NCBI GenBank assembly: GCA_945870465.1
Contig: CAMBSS010000056.1
Coordinates: 1 to 22,862 of the forward strand
Length of the DNA: 22,862 nt
Direction of reading: 5' to 3'
From: Bordetella parapertussis
GTDB lineage: Bacteria; Pseudomonadota; Gammaproteobacteria; Burkholderiales; SG8-41
Below the pieces are notes generated by a model, which saw only the letters and a program-made list of their open reading frames with translations, was not told the DNA's origin and did not search any database. The position numbers and the translations under genes were made by a program. This document shows positions 7,431-15,744 of this stretch, one piece after another; position 1 is the stretch's first letter; each line of letters starts with the position of its first letter.

Positions 7431-8333
7431 TCACCGCGGGTTTTCCGCCAAATGCACCAGGCGGATGCCGATCAGCACCGTAATGCCGCCCGCCAACTGC
7501 AGCAGGCTTACGGACTCGCCCAGGATGACCCACGCAAACAGCGTCGCCATGATCGGCTGGAACAGCAGACCGACCGACGAAAAAGTCGCCGGCAGGTGCG
7601 CCATCGCGTACGCGATGAGGCTTTGTCCCGCGACCTGCGAGATAAGGGCAAGAGCGACCAGCTTGATCCACCCCATGTCGCTGACCGGCAGCAACTGTTC
7701 GCCGGAGACGAGCGCCAGCGGCAGCAGGACGATGGCGGTAATCAGGCTGCTCCATGCCATGATGGTCGAGGTGGCTACGCGCGAGCGCAATTTCGTCACC
7801 GTCAACTGGTAGCCGGCGTAGAACATGGCGGTCACCACGCCGAGTGCATCGCCGATCAGTTCCTTGCCCTGCAACTGAAAATCGCCGCCGATCAGCACCG
7901 TCATGCCGGTGACCGCGACAGCAAGCCCGATGAGGAATTTTTTCTGCACCTGCTGGCGAAACAGCAGCCACGCCGCCAGCGCGACAAAAATCGGCGCGAG
8001 GTTGGCGAGCAGCGTTGAATTGGCGACCGAGGTCAGCACCAGCGACCAATGCCACACCGCGAGATCGCCGGCGAAAAAGAGGCCGCTCGCAATCAGCAAT
8101 TTGCGCTCGACGGCGAAACTTTCACGGTGGCGTTCGCGCTGTTCGAGTAGCGACCACAGCCACAGACAGGGCAGCGCCAGCAGCACGCGCCAGAACGCAG
8201 TCGCGATCGGGCCGGTTTCGCTGACCTTGACGAAGAGGCCCGACGTGCCAATCGCAGCGGCGCCCAGCAGCAGCGCGCCGATGGCGATGAGATTGGCCGG
8301 CTGCGCGCGCGCCGCGGGTGACGGTGAATTCAA
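7431..8333 (-). CDS. EamA/DMT-superfamily transporter
   Basis: This 300-residue inner-membrane protein has about ten hydrophobic segments arranged as two EamA repeats (roughly 15-145 and 155-295). Typical DMT phrases are visible: AAIGTSGLFVKVSETGP near the start, FWRVLLALP, LLANLAPIFVALAAWLLF closing repeat one, and LLFQPIMATLFAWVILGE closing repeat two. The family usually exports metabolites or amino acids; the substrate is unknown. The start codon is TTG, 9 bases after the enoyl-CoA hydratase stop, with no clear ribosome binding site, so the start is uncertain and translation may be coupled. It could export a pathway by-product. Confidence 0.9.
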   Translation of the reverse strand: MNSPSPAARAQPANLIAIGALLLGAAAIGTSGLFVKVSETGPIATAFWRVLLALPCLWLWSLLEQRERHRESFAVERKLLIASGLFFAGDLAVWHWSLVLTSVANSTLLANLAPIFVALAAWLLFRQQVQKKFLIGLAVAVTGMTVLIGGDFQLQGKELIGDALGVVTAMFYAGYQLTVTKLRSRVATSTIMAWSSLITAIVLLPLALVSGEQLLPVSDMGWIKLVALALISQVAGQSLIAYAMAHLPATFSSVGLLFQPIMATLFAWVILGESVSLLQLAGGITVLIGIRLVHLAENPR

Positions 8334-8342
8334 ATGCGGCGG

Positions 8343-9119
8343 TTACTTGCCGATGAACTTGGCTTTGCGTTTTTCGATGAAAGCCGCCATGCCTTCCTTC
8401 TGGTCCTGCGACGAGAACAGGATTTGCACGGCCTTGGTTTCAAATGCGAGCCCGGCAGACAGCGGCGCTTCCATGGAAGCGAGCACCGCCTCTTTGGCAT
8501 GCAGCAAGGCCAGCGGCGGCAATTCTGCGAGCTGCAGGGCCATTGCTATCGCGCGTTTTTCCACATCGGCGTCGGGCACGAGTTCGGACACCAGTCCCAT
8601 GTCGAAAGCCTCTTTCGCGCTGAAGACATCGCCGGTCAGGATATAACGCATGGCTTTGTACTTGCCGATCGCGTGCGTCAGGCGCTGCGTGCCGCCGCCG
8701 CCCGGGATGATGCCGATCTTCACTTCAGGCTGGCCGAACTTGGTCGACTCGCCGGCGATGATGATGTCGCAGGTCATTGCCAGTTCGCAGCCGCCGCCCA
8801 GCGCAAGGCCGTTGACTGCGGCAATCACCGGCTTCGGGCACGAGTAAATCGCGCGCCACAGCTTGTGCGAGCCGCGCTGCATCTGTTCTATGCTGCCGAC
8901 GCCGGCCATCTCCTTGATGTCGGCGCCCGCCGCGAACGCTTTCGCGCTGCCGGCCAACACGATGGCGCGGATGCTGTCGTTCTCCGTCATGTCCGCCAAC
9001 CCCTTCACCAGGGTTTTGCGCACTTCCATGTTCAATGCATTGCGCGCCTCGGGGCGGTTGATGCGCAGGAGGCCGACGCCGGGTGCCGGGCTTTCGATGA
9101 GAACGACGGGTTCGGTCAT
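8343..9119 (-). CDS. Enoyl-CoA hydratase/isomerase (crotonase) family
   Basis: This 258-residue crotonase has the usual length. The oxyanion-hole segment AFAAGADIKEM (61-71) and NGLALGGGCELAM (103-115) are intact. Both catalytic glutamates of true hydratases are present, Glu112 in GGGCE and Glu132 in FGQPE, 20 residues apart as in rat mitochondrial crotonase. It should therefore hydrate a trans-2-enoyl-CoA. The C-terminus (FIEKRKAKFIGK) is also typical. The ATG follows AAGGA by 8 bases. The gene follows the acyl-CoA dehydrogenase pair (across Bug4), consistent with the next step of a beta-oxidation-like route. Confidence 0.94.
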   Translation of the reverse strand: MTEPVVLIESPAPGVGLLRINRPEARNALNMEVRKTLVKGLADMTENDSIRAIVLAGSAKAFAAGADIKEMAGVGSIEQMQRGSHKLWRAIYSCPKPVIAAVNGLALGGGCELAMTCDIIIAGESTKFGQPEVKIGIIPGGGGTQRLTHAIGKYKAMRYILTGDVFSAKEAFDMGLVSELVPDADVEKRAIAMALQLAELPPLALLHAKEAVLASMEAPLSAGLAFETKAVQILFSSQDQKEGMAAFIEKRKAKFIGK

Positions 9120-9141
9120 TTTGAATTCCTTTTGATAAAAA

Positions 9142-9236
9142 GCGAGAGGCGAGAGGCGAGAGGCGAGAGGGGTTAGGAGATAGCGTGTTCTGCTTGGTGA
9201 TTATGCCGCCTCTCCCCGCTCGTCTCCCGCCTCTCG
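9142..9236. repeat. Intergenic inverted repeat with 7-bp tandem units (locus C)
   Basis: Four perfect tandem copies of GCGAGAG occupy 9142-9169. Degenerate reverse-complement copies (CGCCTCTC at 9207-9214, CGCTCGTCTC, CGCCTCTCG at 9228-9236) face them across about 37 bases. The element fills the gap between Bug4 and the enoyl-CoA hydratase and can fold into a purine/pyrimidine-armed hairpin. It is not a CRISPR (7-base units, no spacers). It is unrelated in sequence to loci A and B but has the same architecture. Confidence 0.75.
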
Positions 9237-9243
9237 ACAGATG

Positions 9244-10296
9244 TCATTTGGCCAGCCCGAGATCGCCCAGCACCGCTTTCATGCTGACGTAATCCTGCTG
9301 GAGGTCAACCTTGAAGCGCTCGCTCAGCGCGAAATCGTCCGTCAGGTAGTTGCGCTCGAGGTCATTTTTCCAATCGGGTGATGCGGCGACTTGCGCCATG
9401 ATTTTTTCCCAATAGGCGATCTGCGGCGCGTTCATGCCTTTGGGCCCCATCACGCTGCGCCAGCCGCCGAACACCACGTTTATGCCCTGTTCCTTCCAGG
9501 TCGGCACTGCGGCAAATGGCGCTGTCAGCCGCTGGTTCGCGGCGATGCCGACGATGCGCAGCTTGCCGGCTTCGACTTGTTCCGCGACATTGCCCGCGGC
9601 CGTCGTCACCAGGTCGATATGTCCGCCGAGCAAAGCGGCGATTGCCTCGGACGAGCCTTTGAACGCGATGACTTTCAACGCACGTACGTCGCCGCCGATG
9701 GCTTTGGCGAGCAGGCCCGCCGCGATGTGGTTGTGGCTGCCGACCGCAGTGGCAAAACCTATGCTCACCGACTTGGGGTCTTTTTTCAGGCGCTCGCCGA
9801 GATCGCGCCCGTTTTTGATGTTCGAGTCAGCCTTGACCGCAAATACGATGTACTCGTTGAACAAAGACGCGATAGGCGTGAAGTCGGTGTAATTAAGAGG
9901 GCTGGCGCCGATGATGTGATTGGTGAGTATGGTCGGCGTGCCTATCATCATGTAGTGCGCATCGCCCAAGTGCTGGTTCAGGTAGTTCATGGTCATTGCG
10001 TTGCCGCCGCCGGGCTTGTTGACGACGGTCAGCGTGGACGTCAGCAGGCGTTTGTCGTGGATGATGCGCTCGATGCCGCGCGCGGTTTTATCGTTGCTGC
10101 CGCCGGGCGCGGATGGCACGACGATTTCGACATTGCGGGCCGGCTGCCACGCCGATTGCGCGTTGGCTTGTAATGCAGTTAGCGCAAGTGCGAATTCCAG
10201 CAACAAACCTGCCGCAACCGCCGATGAACGCCGATGAACGCCGATAAAGTCAAAAACCCCAACGCTAACAGGTGAAGAACAGATTCGAATTTTCAT
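9244..10296 (-). CDS. Bug/TctC-family periplasmic solute-binding protein, divergent (Bug4)
   Basis: This receptor is more distant from the other four: the loop motif is PSAPGGSNDKTAR (61-73) rather than GGGTDIxAR, and PDGYT is absent. VVNKPGGGNAMTM, AFKGSSEAIAALLGG and VPTWKEQGI still mark the family. The frame from the ATG at 10296 gives 350 residues. The first 30 residues are translated from an intergenic repeat (10216-10324), and only then comes a hydrophobic segment ending QANA (46) before QSAW. No good ribosome binding site precedes 10296. A TTG at 10206 would give a short signal peptide without a basic N-region. The true start is therefore uncertain. The gene lies between the acyl-CoA dehydrogenase pair and the hydratase. 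Confidence 0.88.
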   Translation of the reverse strand: MKIRICSSPVSVGVFDFIGVHRRSSAVAAGLLLEFALALTALQANAQSAWQPARNVEIVVPSAPGGSNDKTARGIERIIHDKRLLTSTLTVVNKPGGGNAMTMNYLNQHLGDAHYMMIGTPTILTNHIIGASPLNYTDFTPIASLFNEYIVFAVKADSNIKNGRDLGERLKKDPKSVSIGFATAVGSHNHIAAGLLAKAIGGDVRALKVIAFKGSSEAIAALLGGHIDLVTTAAGNVAEQVEAGKLRIVGIAANQRLTAPFAAVPTWKEQGINVVFGGWRSVMGPKGMNAPQIAYWEKIMAQVAASPDWKNDLERNYLTDDFALSERFKVDLQQDYVSMKAVLGDLGLAK

Positions 10297-10324
10297 CTGC
10301 GTCTATCGGCGTTCATCGGCGGTT
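10216..10324. repeat. Inverted repeat with 10-bp tandem units overlapping Bug4 start (locus B)
   Basis: The left arm holds AACCGCCGAT then two copies of GAACGCCGAT (10216-10245). The right arm holds ATCTGCGTCT, ATCGGCGTTC, ATCGGCGGTT (10295-10324). The outer 20 bases of the arms are exact reverse complements. The units match those of locus A at 4816-4910, so this is a dispersed repeat family. The only ATG for Bug4 lies at the edge of the right arm, and the frame reads through the left arm. Confidence 0.85.
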
Positions 10325-10349
10325 AACGTGCGCTTTAGTAAAATCGAGC

Positions 10350-11423
10350 TTAATCGCTGGTAAGTGCCGGCCACAGGCGGTCGGCGCCGGCAGCGCACAT
10401 TGCACGCCCGAGTTCCATGGCCCAAATGGCCTCGTTGCCGAATTCCTCGCGCCATGCCCACAGGCGTAGTGTCGAATGGTGCAGCGCGTATTCGTCGGTG
10501 ACGCCAATTGCGCCGTGCACCTGGTGTGCGATAAGCGCGCCTTCGTGCGCCGCTTGCGCGGTGCGTATTTTGGCCGCGGCGACCGCGAGCGTCGCGTTCT
10601 GACCGCGTTCCATCGCGCCTGCCGCCGACAAAGCGGCCGCGACGGCAGCGGCGACTTCACCTGCACAGCGCGCGAGTTCCTGCTGTATCGCCTGGAACTG
10701 GCCAATCTTGCGGCCGAACTGCGAGCGTTCCGTCGCGTAGCGCACCGCAAGCTCCAGCGCGCGTTCGAGCGCGCCCGCCATGGCAAGCGAGCGCATCAGC
10801 GCGCCGCGTTCCCGTAGCGTTGCGTGATTCACGCCATCAGCTGCCGGTGCGGCGAGACCCGCTGCTACGGCGACGTTATCGAGCACGACATCGTCGCGCG
10901 GTTCGAAGGCAAGATTTTGGCCCGCAGTGATTTTGCATAGACTGCTTTCAACGCAAGCGACTATGTCGCCGTCGGGGCCGGCGGCGAGCACCGCGATATG
11001 GCCTGTGATGCGAGCCCACGGCACGCGTTTCATTTCACCCGACAGGTTCCAGCGGGCGCCGTTCTTGCGCGCGGTGATTTTTTCGCCGTGCACTGGCGCC
11101 AGCGTCAGCGGACCGATGGGGATTTTCAGGCCCGAGCTCGCCAGCATCCAGCCCGCGATGGCGGTTTCGGCAAGCGGTATTGGTGCTGCATAACGTCCGG
11201 CGATGCGAACGACCGCGGCAAGATCGGACAACGAGCCACCGGCGCCGCCGGCTTCCTCCGCAATCGACACCAGGGGCAGTTGCGCTTCCTCGACAATTTT
11301 CCATAGCGCCGCCGACCAGCCGTCCTGCTTGGCGGCATCGAGCATCTTGGCGTTGACCTGGTCGGCGAACAGGCGCGTCGCCGACTCGACCAGCATCGCG
11401 CGAACATCACTCACGTCATTCAT
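10350..11423 (-). CDS. Acyl-CoA dehydrogenase family, small-subunit type
   Basis: This 357-residue flavoprotein resembles the small subunits of two-component acyl-CoA dehydrogenases (PimD, or one half of actinobacterial ChsE-type heteromers). The C-terminal domain keeps RSQFGRKIGQFQ (233-244) and QVHGAIGVTDE (301-311), which contact FAD across the dimer. The middle beta domain lacks the (S/T)EPxxGSD flavin-loop motif. I see no convincing catalytic glutamate, so the active site may lie in the partner. The start ATG overlaps the partner's stop (ATGA at 11420-11423), supporting an obligate heteromer. It should desaturate an acyl-CoA made by the synthetase upstream. Confidence 0.9.
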   Translation of the reverse strand: MNDVSDVRAMLVESATRLFADQVNAKMLDAAKQDGWSAALWKIVEEAQLPLVSIAEEAGGAGGSLSDLAAVVRIAGRYAAPIPLAETAIAGWMLASSGLKIPIGPLTLAPVHGEKITARKNGARWNLSGEMKRVPWARITGHIAVLAAGPDGDIVACVESSLCKITAGQNLAFEPRDDVVLDNVAVAAGLAAPAADGVNHATLRERGALMRSLAMAGALERALELAVRYATERSQFGRKIGQFQAIQQELARCAGEVAAAVAAALSAAGAMERGQNATLAVAAAKIRTAQAAHEGALIAHQVHGAIGVTDEYALHHSTLRLWAWREEFGNEAIWAMELGRAMCAAGADRLWPALTSD

Positions 11424-12607
11424 TTGAGCGGCCCCAGCAGTTTGCGCGCGATCAGGTTACGCAGCACCTGGGTGGTGCCGCCGCGTATGGTTGCGACCGG
11501 TGCGCACACGATGGTCTCCGCGAGATGGCGCTCGAATGTGTCGTCTGCGTCGGGCGTAGGCTCAGTCGTTGCGAGCAGCCGCGCGGCGTCGATGATTTCG
11601 CGCTCGTAGAAAGTGCCCATGTCTTTGACCAGCGCCGCCTCGGTGGCGAGGTCGACGGTCGCTTTTGGTGTTCCCTTTTCACCATCGGGTCCAGGGTCGA
11701 GCGTGATGGCAATGGCGAGCGACATGCGGCGCAACGACCACATACGCGCGGCAAGCTTGCCGGCTGCTTCTGCTGCGCGCGTATCCGGCGTGGCGCCGAG
11801 CCGGCGCATGAGTGCGGTGAACAGCGGAAACGTCGTCATGTAACGCTCGGGGCCGCTGCGTTCCAGCGCCAGTTCGGAGGTGACCTGTTTCCAGCCCTGC
11901 CCGATTTCACCCACTACCATGTCGTCGGGCACGAACACGTTGTCGAGAAACACTTCGTTGAATCCGTGATGGCCATTCATGAAGCGGATCGGACGCACCG
12001 TCACGCCCGGCGCGTTGAGTTCGATGATGAGTTGTGACAGGCCATCGTGGCGATTGCCGGCGTCCGGTGAGGTGCGGCACAGCACGAAGAAGGCATGTGC
12101 TTTGTGCGCCCAGCTTGTCCACACTTTCTGACCGGTCACACGCCAGCCATTGGCCACGCGCTCGGCGCGCGTTTTTACCGACGCGAGATCGGAACCTGAA
12201 TTTGGTTCGCTCATGCCGAGCGCGAAAGAATATTCGCCGCGCGCAATTGCAGGCAGGAAGCGTTGTTTCTGCTGCTCGGTGCCGTAGCGCAACAGGCTGG
12301 GCCCGGTCTGGCGGTCACCGAACCAGTGCGCCGCGCACGGCGCCGCGACCGCGAGCATTTCCTCGGTGACGACGAAGCGCTCCAGATAAGAACGTTCCTG
12401 GCCGCCGTAGCGCTTGGGCCAGGTCATGCCGATCCAGCCGCGCGCGGCGACGCGGCGCGTGAACTCGGGATGGAATTCGGTGTGTCCAAGACGCGGTTTG
12501 AAATTCAGCGCGGCGAATTCGGTACGCAGGAACTCGCGCACTTCCTTTTGCAGCTGGCGTGCGGCGGCGGGCAGCTCGAGCGCCGAGAAGTCGACTTGAT
12601 CAAACAC
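11420..12607 (-). CDS. Acyl-CoA dehydrogenase family, large-subunit type
   Basis: This 395-residue subunit carries the full flavin-loop motif MSEPNSGSDLAS (132-143) and WTSWAHKA (163-170). LALERSGPERY (246-256) includes Glu249/Glu254 as candidates for the catalytic base at the helix-G position used by isovaleryl-CoA-type enzymes. The C-terminal segment RGGTTQVLRNLIARKLLG is typical. The start is a GTG (12607) with AGGA 9 bases upstream. It resembles pimeloyl-CoA dehydrogenase large subunit (PimC) and relatives that oxidise bulky, branched or dicarboxylic acyl-CoAs. It overlaps the small subunit by 4 bases and follows the synthetase by 63 bases. Electron acceptor (ETF) genes are not in the window. 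Confidence 0.93.
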   Translation of the reverse strand: MFDQVDFSALELPAAARQLQKEVREFLRTEFAALNFKPRLGHTEFHPEFTRRVAARGWIGMTWPKRYGGQERSYLERFVVTEEMLAVAAPCAAHWFGDRQTGPSLLRYGTEQQKQRFLPAIARGEYSFALGMSEPNSGSDLASVKTRAERVANGWRVTGQKVWTSWAHKAHAFFVLCRTSPDAGNRHDGLSQLIIELNAPGVTVRPIRFMNGHHGFNEVFLDNVFVPDDMVVGEIGQGWKQVTSELALERSGPERYMTTFPLFTALMRRLGATPDTRAAEAAGKLAARMWSLRRMSLAIAITLDPGPDGEKGTPKATVDLATEAALVKDMGTFYEREIIDAARLLATTEPTPDADDTFERHLAETIVCAPVATIRGGTTQVLRNLIARKLLGPLK

Positions 12608-12670
12608 GGGGATGGTTCCTGAATGTGTAAGGCGGTTTTTTCGTCACTCTAGGCCTGCGTAGAGAGCGCG

Positions 12671-14794
12671 TCAATTTTTGAGCACGATCAATGCGTCCGC
12701 TGCAATCGCACCGTGCACATTCACGAATAACGGGTTGACGTCGATTTCGGCAATACGGTCGGCGTGGTCGGCGGCGAGCTGCGAAACGCGCGCCAGGGTG
12801 TCTGCAAGCGCATCGACGGCGAGGGGCGCGCTGCCACGGTAGCCTGATAACAGTGGCGCTGCTTTGATTTCGCCAATCATTTCAAGCGCCGTCTCTTTGT
12901 CGAACGGCGCAAAGCGGTAGGTCACGTCCTTCAACAATTCGGTAAACACGCCGCCAAGACCGAACATGAGGACGGGACCAAAAAATTTGTCGTTCACGAC
13001 GCCGATGATGACTTCAGTGCCGGCGGCCATTTCGGCGACCAGTACGCCGTTGATATGCGCACCCGGCTTGTAGCGCTGCGCATTGGTGACGACGGTCGCG
13101 GCAGCTTCTTTCAGTTCGGCAAGATTCTGCACGTGCAGGCGCACTGCGCCAGCTTCGGTCTTATGCGGAATGTCCGGTGAGTCGATTTTGACCGCGAGCG
13201 GAACCTTGAGCGGCGATTCTTTGAGCGCGGCTATTGCAGCAGGCGCTAATACCAGTTCACGCGCGATGGCGATGCCGTAGGCGGCAAGCACTTTTTTGGA
13301 GTCGGCTTCGCTCAGACGTGCGGCGTTGGCGGGCAGTGCGAGTTCCTGGCGCGCCACGGAGCGCTTGGCGGCGCGCGCTTGCGCGGCAAGATAATGACGC
13401 TGCTTTTCGGCGTACTGGTTCAGCGCGCCGGCAGCCATGGCAGTACGGGTCGGTGTCAGCACCCAGGGAATACGCCGTTCAGCGAAAACTTCGATTGCCG
13501 CGGTGGCAGTATCCGGCGTGCGGCCCAGAGAAACTATCAGCGGCTTGCCGGCTTTATCGACGATGGCCGCGAGGTCGCGCGCCCACGCAGCACCCTTCTC
13601 GCCCTGCACCGTGCCGTAGCGCACTATCATCTGGTCGACGTTGGCATCGTTGAGCGCGAGTTCGACGATGCTGTTGAAATCCGCGTTGTTGCCGCTGATT
13701 TGCGCGGTGAGGTCGATCGGGTTGCCGAGCGCGCAGTGCTTGGGCGCGATTTGCTCGATGGCATTCGTCGTTTGGTCGGTCAGTCGCGGCAGCTTGAGCC
13801 CGTAGCGGTCGCATTCGTTGGCCATCAGTACCGCGGAGCCGCCGGACGTCGTGATGATGCCGATGTTGGAGCCGCGCGGCATGCGCTTGCCGAGAAACAC
13901 GCGGGTAATGTCGACGACCTCGTGCACGTCGCGGACTTCGATGAAGCCGCCTTCACGAAACGCCGCGCGATACAACTCGTAGTCAGCGGTCATGCTGGCA
14001 GTGTGCGATTCAGCGGCGGAACGGCCGATTGCGCTGTTGCCGGCTTTCCACGTCAGGATGGGTTTGCCAAGTTCGAGCGCGCGTGCGCCGAGCGCACGCA
14101 GACGCCGGCCGTCGGTAACGCCTTCCAGGTACAGCACCAGCACTTCGACTTCGTCACGCTCCAGAAAATCCGCCGCGAGTTCGAGCGTCGTGATATCGAC
14201 TTCATTGCCGGCCGAGACTATGTAGTTGAAGCCTATGCCTTCCGCATCGGCAAGCGCCACCACGCTGTATGCAAAGCCGCCGCTTTGCGAGACGAAAGCG
14301 ACGGGGCCTTTTTTCAGATTAGGGTTCTTGAAGCCGACGCCGAAGCCGCAGTACACGCGGTCGACGAGATTCATCGTGCCGATGCAGTTCGGCCCGATCG
14401 CGCGCACGCCGCTTTCAGCCACCGCCGCTTTCAGTTCGGTTTCGAGCGCAGCACCTTCAACGCCCACTTCGCGAAAACCTGCGCTGAACACGGTTGCGAA
14501 CGCGATGCCGGCTTTGCCGCATTGTCGTATGACGTCGGGCACCAGGCGTCCCGCAACGGCCACCAGCGCGAGATCGCAGGGCTGCGGCACGTCGGCGATG
14601 CTGGCGTAGCACGTGAGGTCGCCGATTTTCTGATACTTGGGATTAACCGGGTAAATGCCGCCCGCATAGCCGCAGTCCAGCAATATGGGGATGGGCTGGC
14701 CGCCTATGCGCGTCGTGTCGGGCGACGCGCCGATCACCGCGATCGCGCGCGGATTAAAAAGCCGCGCGAAACCGCTTTGCGGGGTAATGCTCAT
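12671..14794 (-). CDS. ADP-forming (NDP-forming) acyl-CoA synthetase, fused alpha-beta type
   Basis: This 707-residue cytoplasmic enzyme converts a carboxylic acid, CoA and ATP into acyl-CoA, ADP and phosphate. Domains in order are: Rossmann CoA-binding (about 8-135, with AVIGASP at 19-25), succinyl-CoA-ligase-like domains (about 150-460), and C-terminal ATP-grasp (about 485-705, with KIDSPDIPHKTEAGAV). His264 in GRSAAESHTASM is the expected phosphohistidine. Residues GPNCIGTMN (134-142) and VSQSGGFAYS (168-177) are family landmarks. The start overlaps the Bug5 stop (ATGA). It would activate the acid brought in by Bug5 and feed the dehydrogenase pair. Related fused enzymes act on acetate, pimelate, ferulate and others; the substrate here is unknown. 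Confidence 0.93.
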   Translation of the reverse strand: MSITPQSGFARLFNPRAIAVIGASPDTTRIGGQPIPILLDCGYAGGIYPVNPKYQKIGDLTCYASIADVPQPCDLALVAVAGRLVPDVIRQCGKAGIAFATVFSAGFREVGVEGAALETELKAAVAESGVRAIGPNCIGTMNLVDRVYCGFGVGFKNPNLKKGPVAFVSQSGGFAYSVVALADAEGIGFNYIVSAGNEVDITTLELAADFLERDEVEVLVLYLEGVTDGRRLRALGARALELGKPILTWKAGNSAIGRSAAESHTASMTADYELYRAAFREGGFIEVRDVHEVVDITRVFLGKRMPRGSNIGIITTSGGSAVLMANECDRYGLKLPRLTDQTTNAIEQIAPKHCALGNPIDLTAQISGNNADFNSIVELALNDANVDQMIVRYGTVQGEKGAAWARDLAAIVDKAGKPLIVSLGRTPDTATAAIEVFAERRIPWVLTPTRTAMAAGALNQYAEKQRHYLAAQARAAKRSVARQELALPANAARLSEADSKKVLAAYGIAIARELVLAPAAIAALKESPLKVPLAVKIDSPDIPHKTEAGAVRLHVQNLAELKEAAATVVTNAQRYKPGAHINGVLVAEMAAGTEVIIGVVNDKFFGPVLMFGLGGVFTELLKDVTYRFAPFDKETALEMIGEIKAAPLLSGYRGSAPLAVDALADTLARVSQLAADHADRIAEIDVNPLFVNVHGAIAADALIVLKN

Positions 14795-15744
14795 TCGCCT
14801 TTCAGATTGGCTGCCTTCACCACCTTCGCATACTTGGCGATTTCATCGCGGATAAACGCGGTGAAAAAATCCGTGCTGCCACCCATCGGCTCGACGCCTT
14901 CGTTGATGAACTTCTCGCTCACTTCTGCGCTGGCGAGGATTTTGCCGACTTCGACGTTCAGCCGCGCGACGATTTCTTTCGGCGTCTTGATCGGCGCCAG
15001 CATGCCGAACCACGTCGTCGCCTCATAACCCTTGAGGCCCGCTTCGTCTATGGTCGGCACCTGCGGTAGCGCCGGGAAGCGTTTCAGGCTGCCGATGCCG
15101 ATCGCGCGTATGCGTCCGCCCTGGATGTGCGGCACCAGCAACGGCACGCCGCTGAATATCATTTCGACCTGGCCGCCGATAGTGTCCGTCAAAGCCGGCG
15201 CATTGCCCTTGTACGGCACGTGCACGATATTGACACCGGCCATCATCTTGAAGAGCTCGCCCGCCATCTGGTTCGAGCTGCCGAGCCCGGACGACGCGTA
15301 ATTGAGTTTGCCCGGCTTGGTCTTGGCCAATGCGATCAGTTCCTTGATGTTCTTCACCGGCATCGACGGATGTACCGCCAGCACGTTGGCGCCTTTCACA
15401 CACAGACTCACCGGCGCGAAATCGCGCAGCGTGTCGTACGGCAGTTTCTGGTACAGGCTCATGTTGATGGCGTTCGCCGCGCCGCCCATCAATATCGTAT
15501 AGCCATCGGGCGCGGCCTTGGCAACGAGGTCGGAGCCGATATTGGTCGCGCCGCCGGCGCGGTTTTCGACCACCACCTGCTGGCCGAAGATCTCGGTGAG
15601 CTTGCCCGCGATCACGCGCGCGGTGAAATCGGTGTTGCCGCCAGGCGCGTAGGGCACGACGATGCGCACGGTGCGGGTCGGATAGTTTTGCGCGCTAACG
15701 GCGGCGCTCGCCAGGGCAAGCGCAACAAGCAGGGTGATTCTCAT
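14791..15744 (-). CDS. Bug/TctC-family periplasmic solute-binding protein (Bug5)
   Basis: With the start at 15744 this receptor has 317 residues beginning MRITLLVALALASAAVSA, a clean signal peptide cleaved after residue 18 before QNYPTRTVR. The longer frame from 15885 would add 47 arginine- and glutamine-rich residues inside the dehydrogenase gene and is rejected. A GAGGTAAC site precedes the ATG. The ligand-loop motif is PYAPGGNTDFTAR (31-43), followed by APDGYTILMGG, HVPYKGNAPALTDT and VPTIDEAGLKGYE. ATGA overlaps join it to the dehydrogenase before it and the acyl-CoA synthetase after it, so all three form one translational unit. Confidence 0.94.
   Translation of the reverse strand: MRITLLVALALASAAVSAQNYPTRTVRIVVPYAPGGNTDFTARVIAGKLTEIFGQQVVVENRAGGATNIGSDLVAKAAPDGYTILMGGAANAINMSLYQKLPYDTLRDFAPVSLCVKGANVLAVHPSMPVKNIKELIALAKTKPGKLNYASSGLGSSNQMAGELFKMMAGVNIVHVPYKGNAPALTDTIGGQVEMIFSGVPLLVPHIQGGRIRAIGIGSLKRFPALPQVPTIDEAGLKGYEATTWFGMLAPIKTPKEIVARLNVEVGKILASAEVSEKFINEGVEPMGGSTDFFTAFIRDEIAKYAKVVKAANLKGE

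Noticed and set aside
9142..9240. CRISPR-like array
   Set aside because: Units are only 7 bases, lack spacers, and have inverted partners. The 9- and 10-base arrays elsewhere are rejected for the same reasons. No cas genes are present.
13379..15028. A 549-codon open frame on the plus strand, and similar long ones at 6009-7121 and 21181-22227
   Set aside because: They lie antisense to clearly conserved genes (acyl-CoA synthetase/Bug5, Bug3/PrpD, LeuC) and read as low-complexity Arg/Ala/His-rich translations, as expected for shadow frames in GC-rich DNA.
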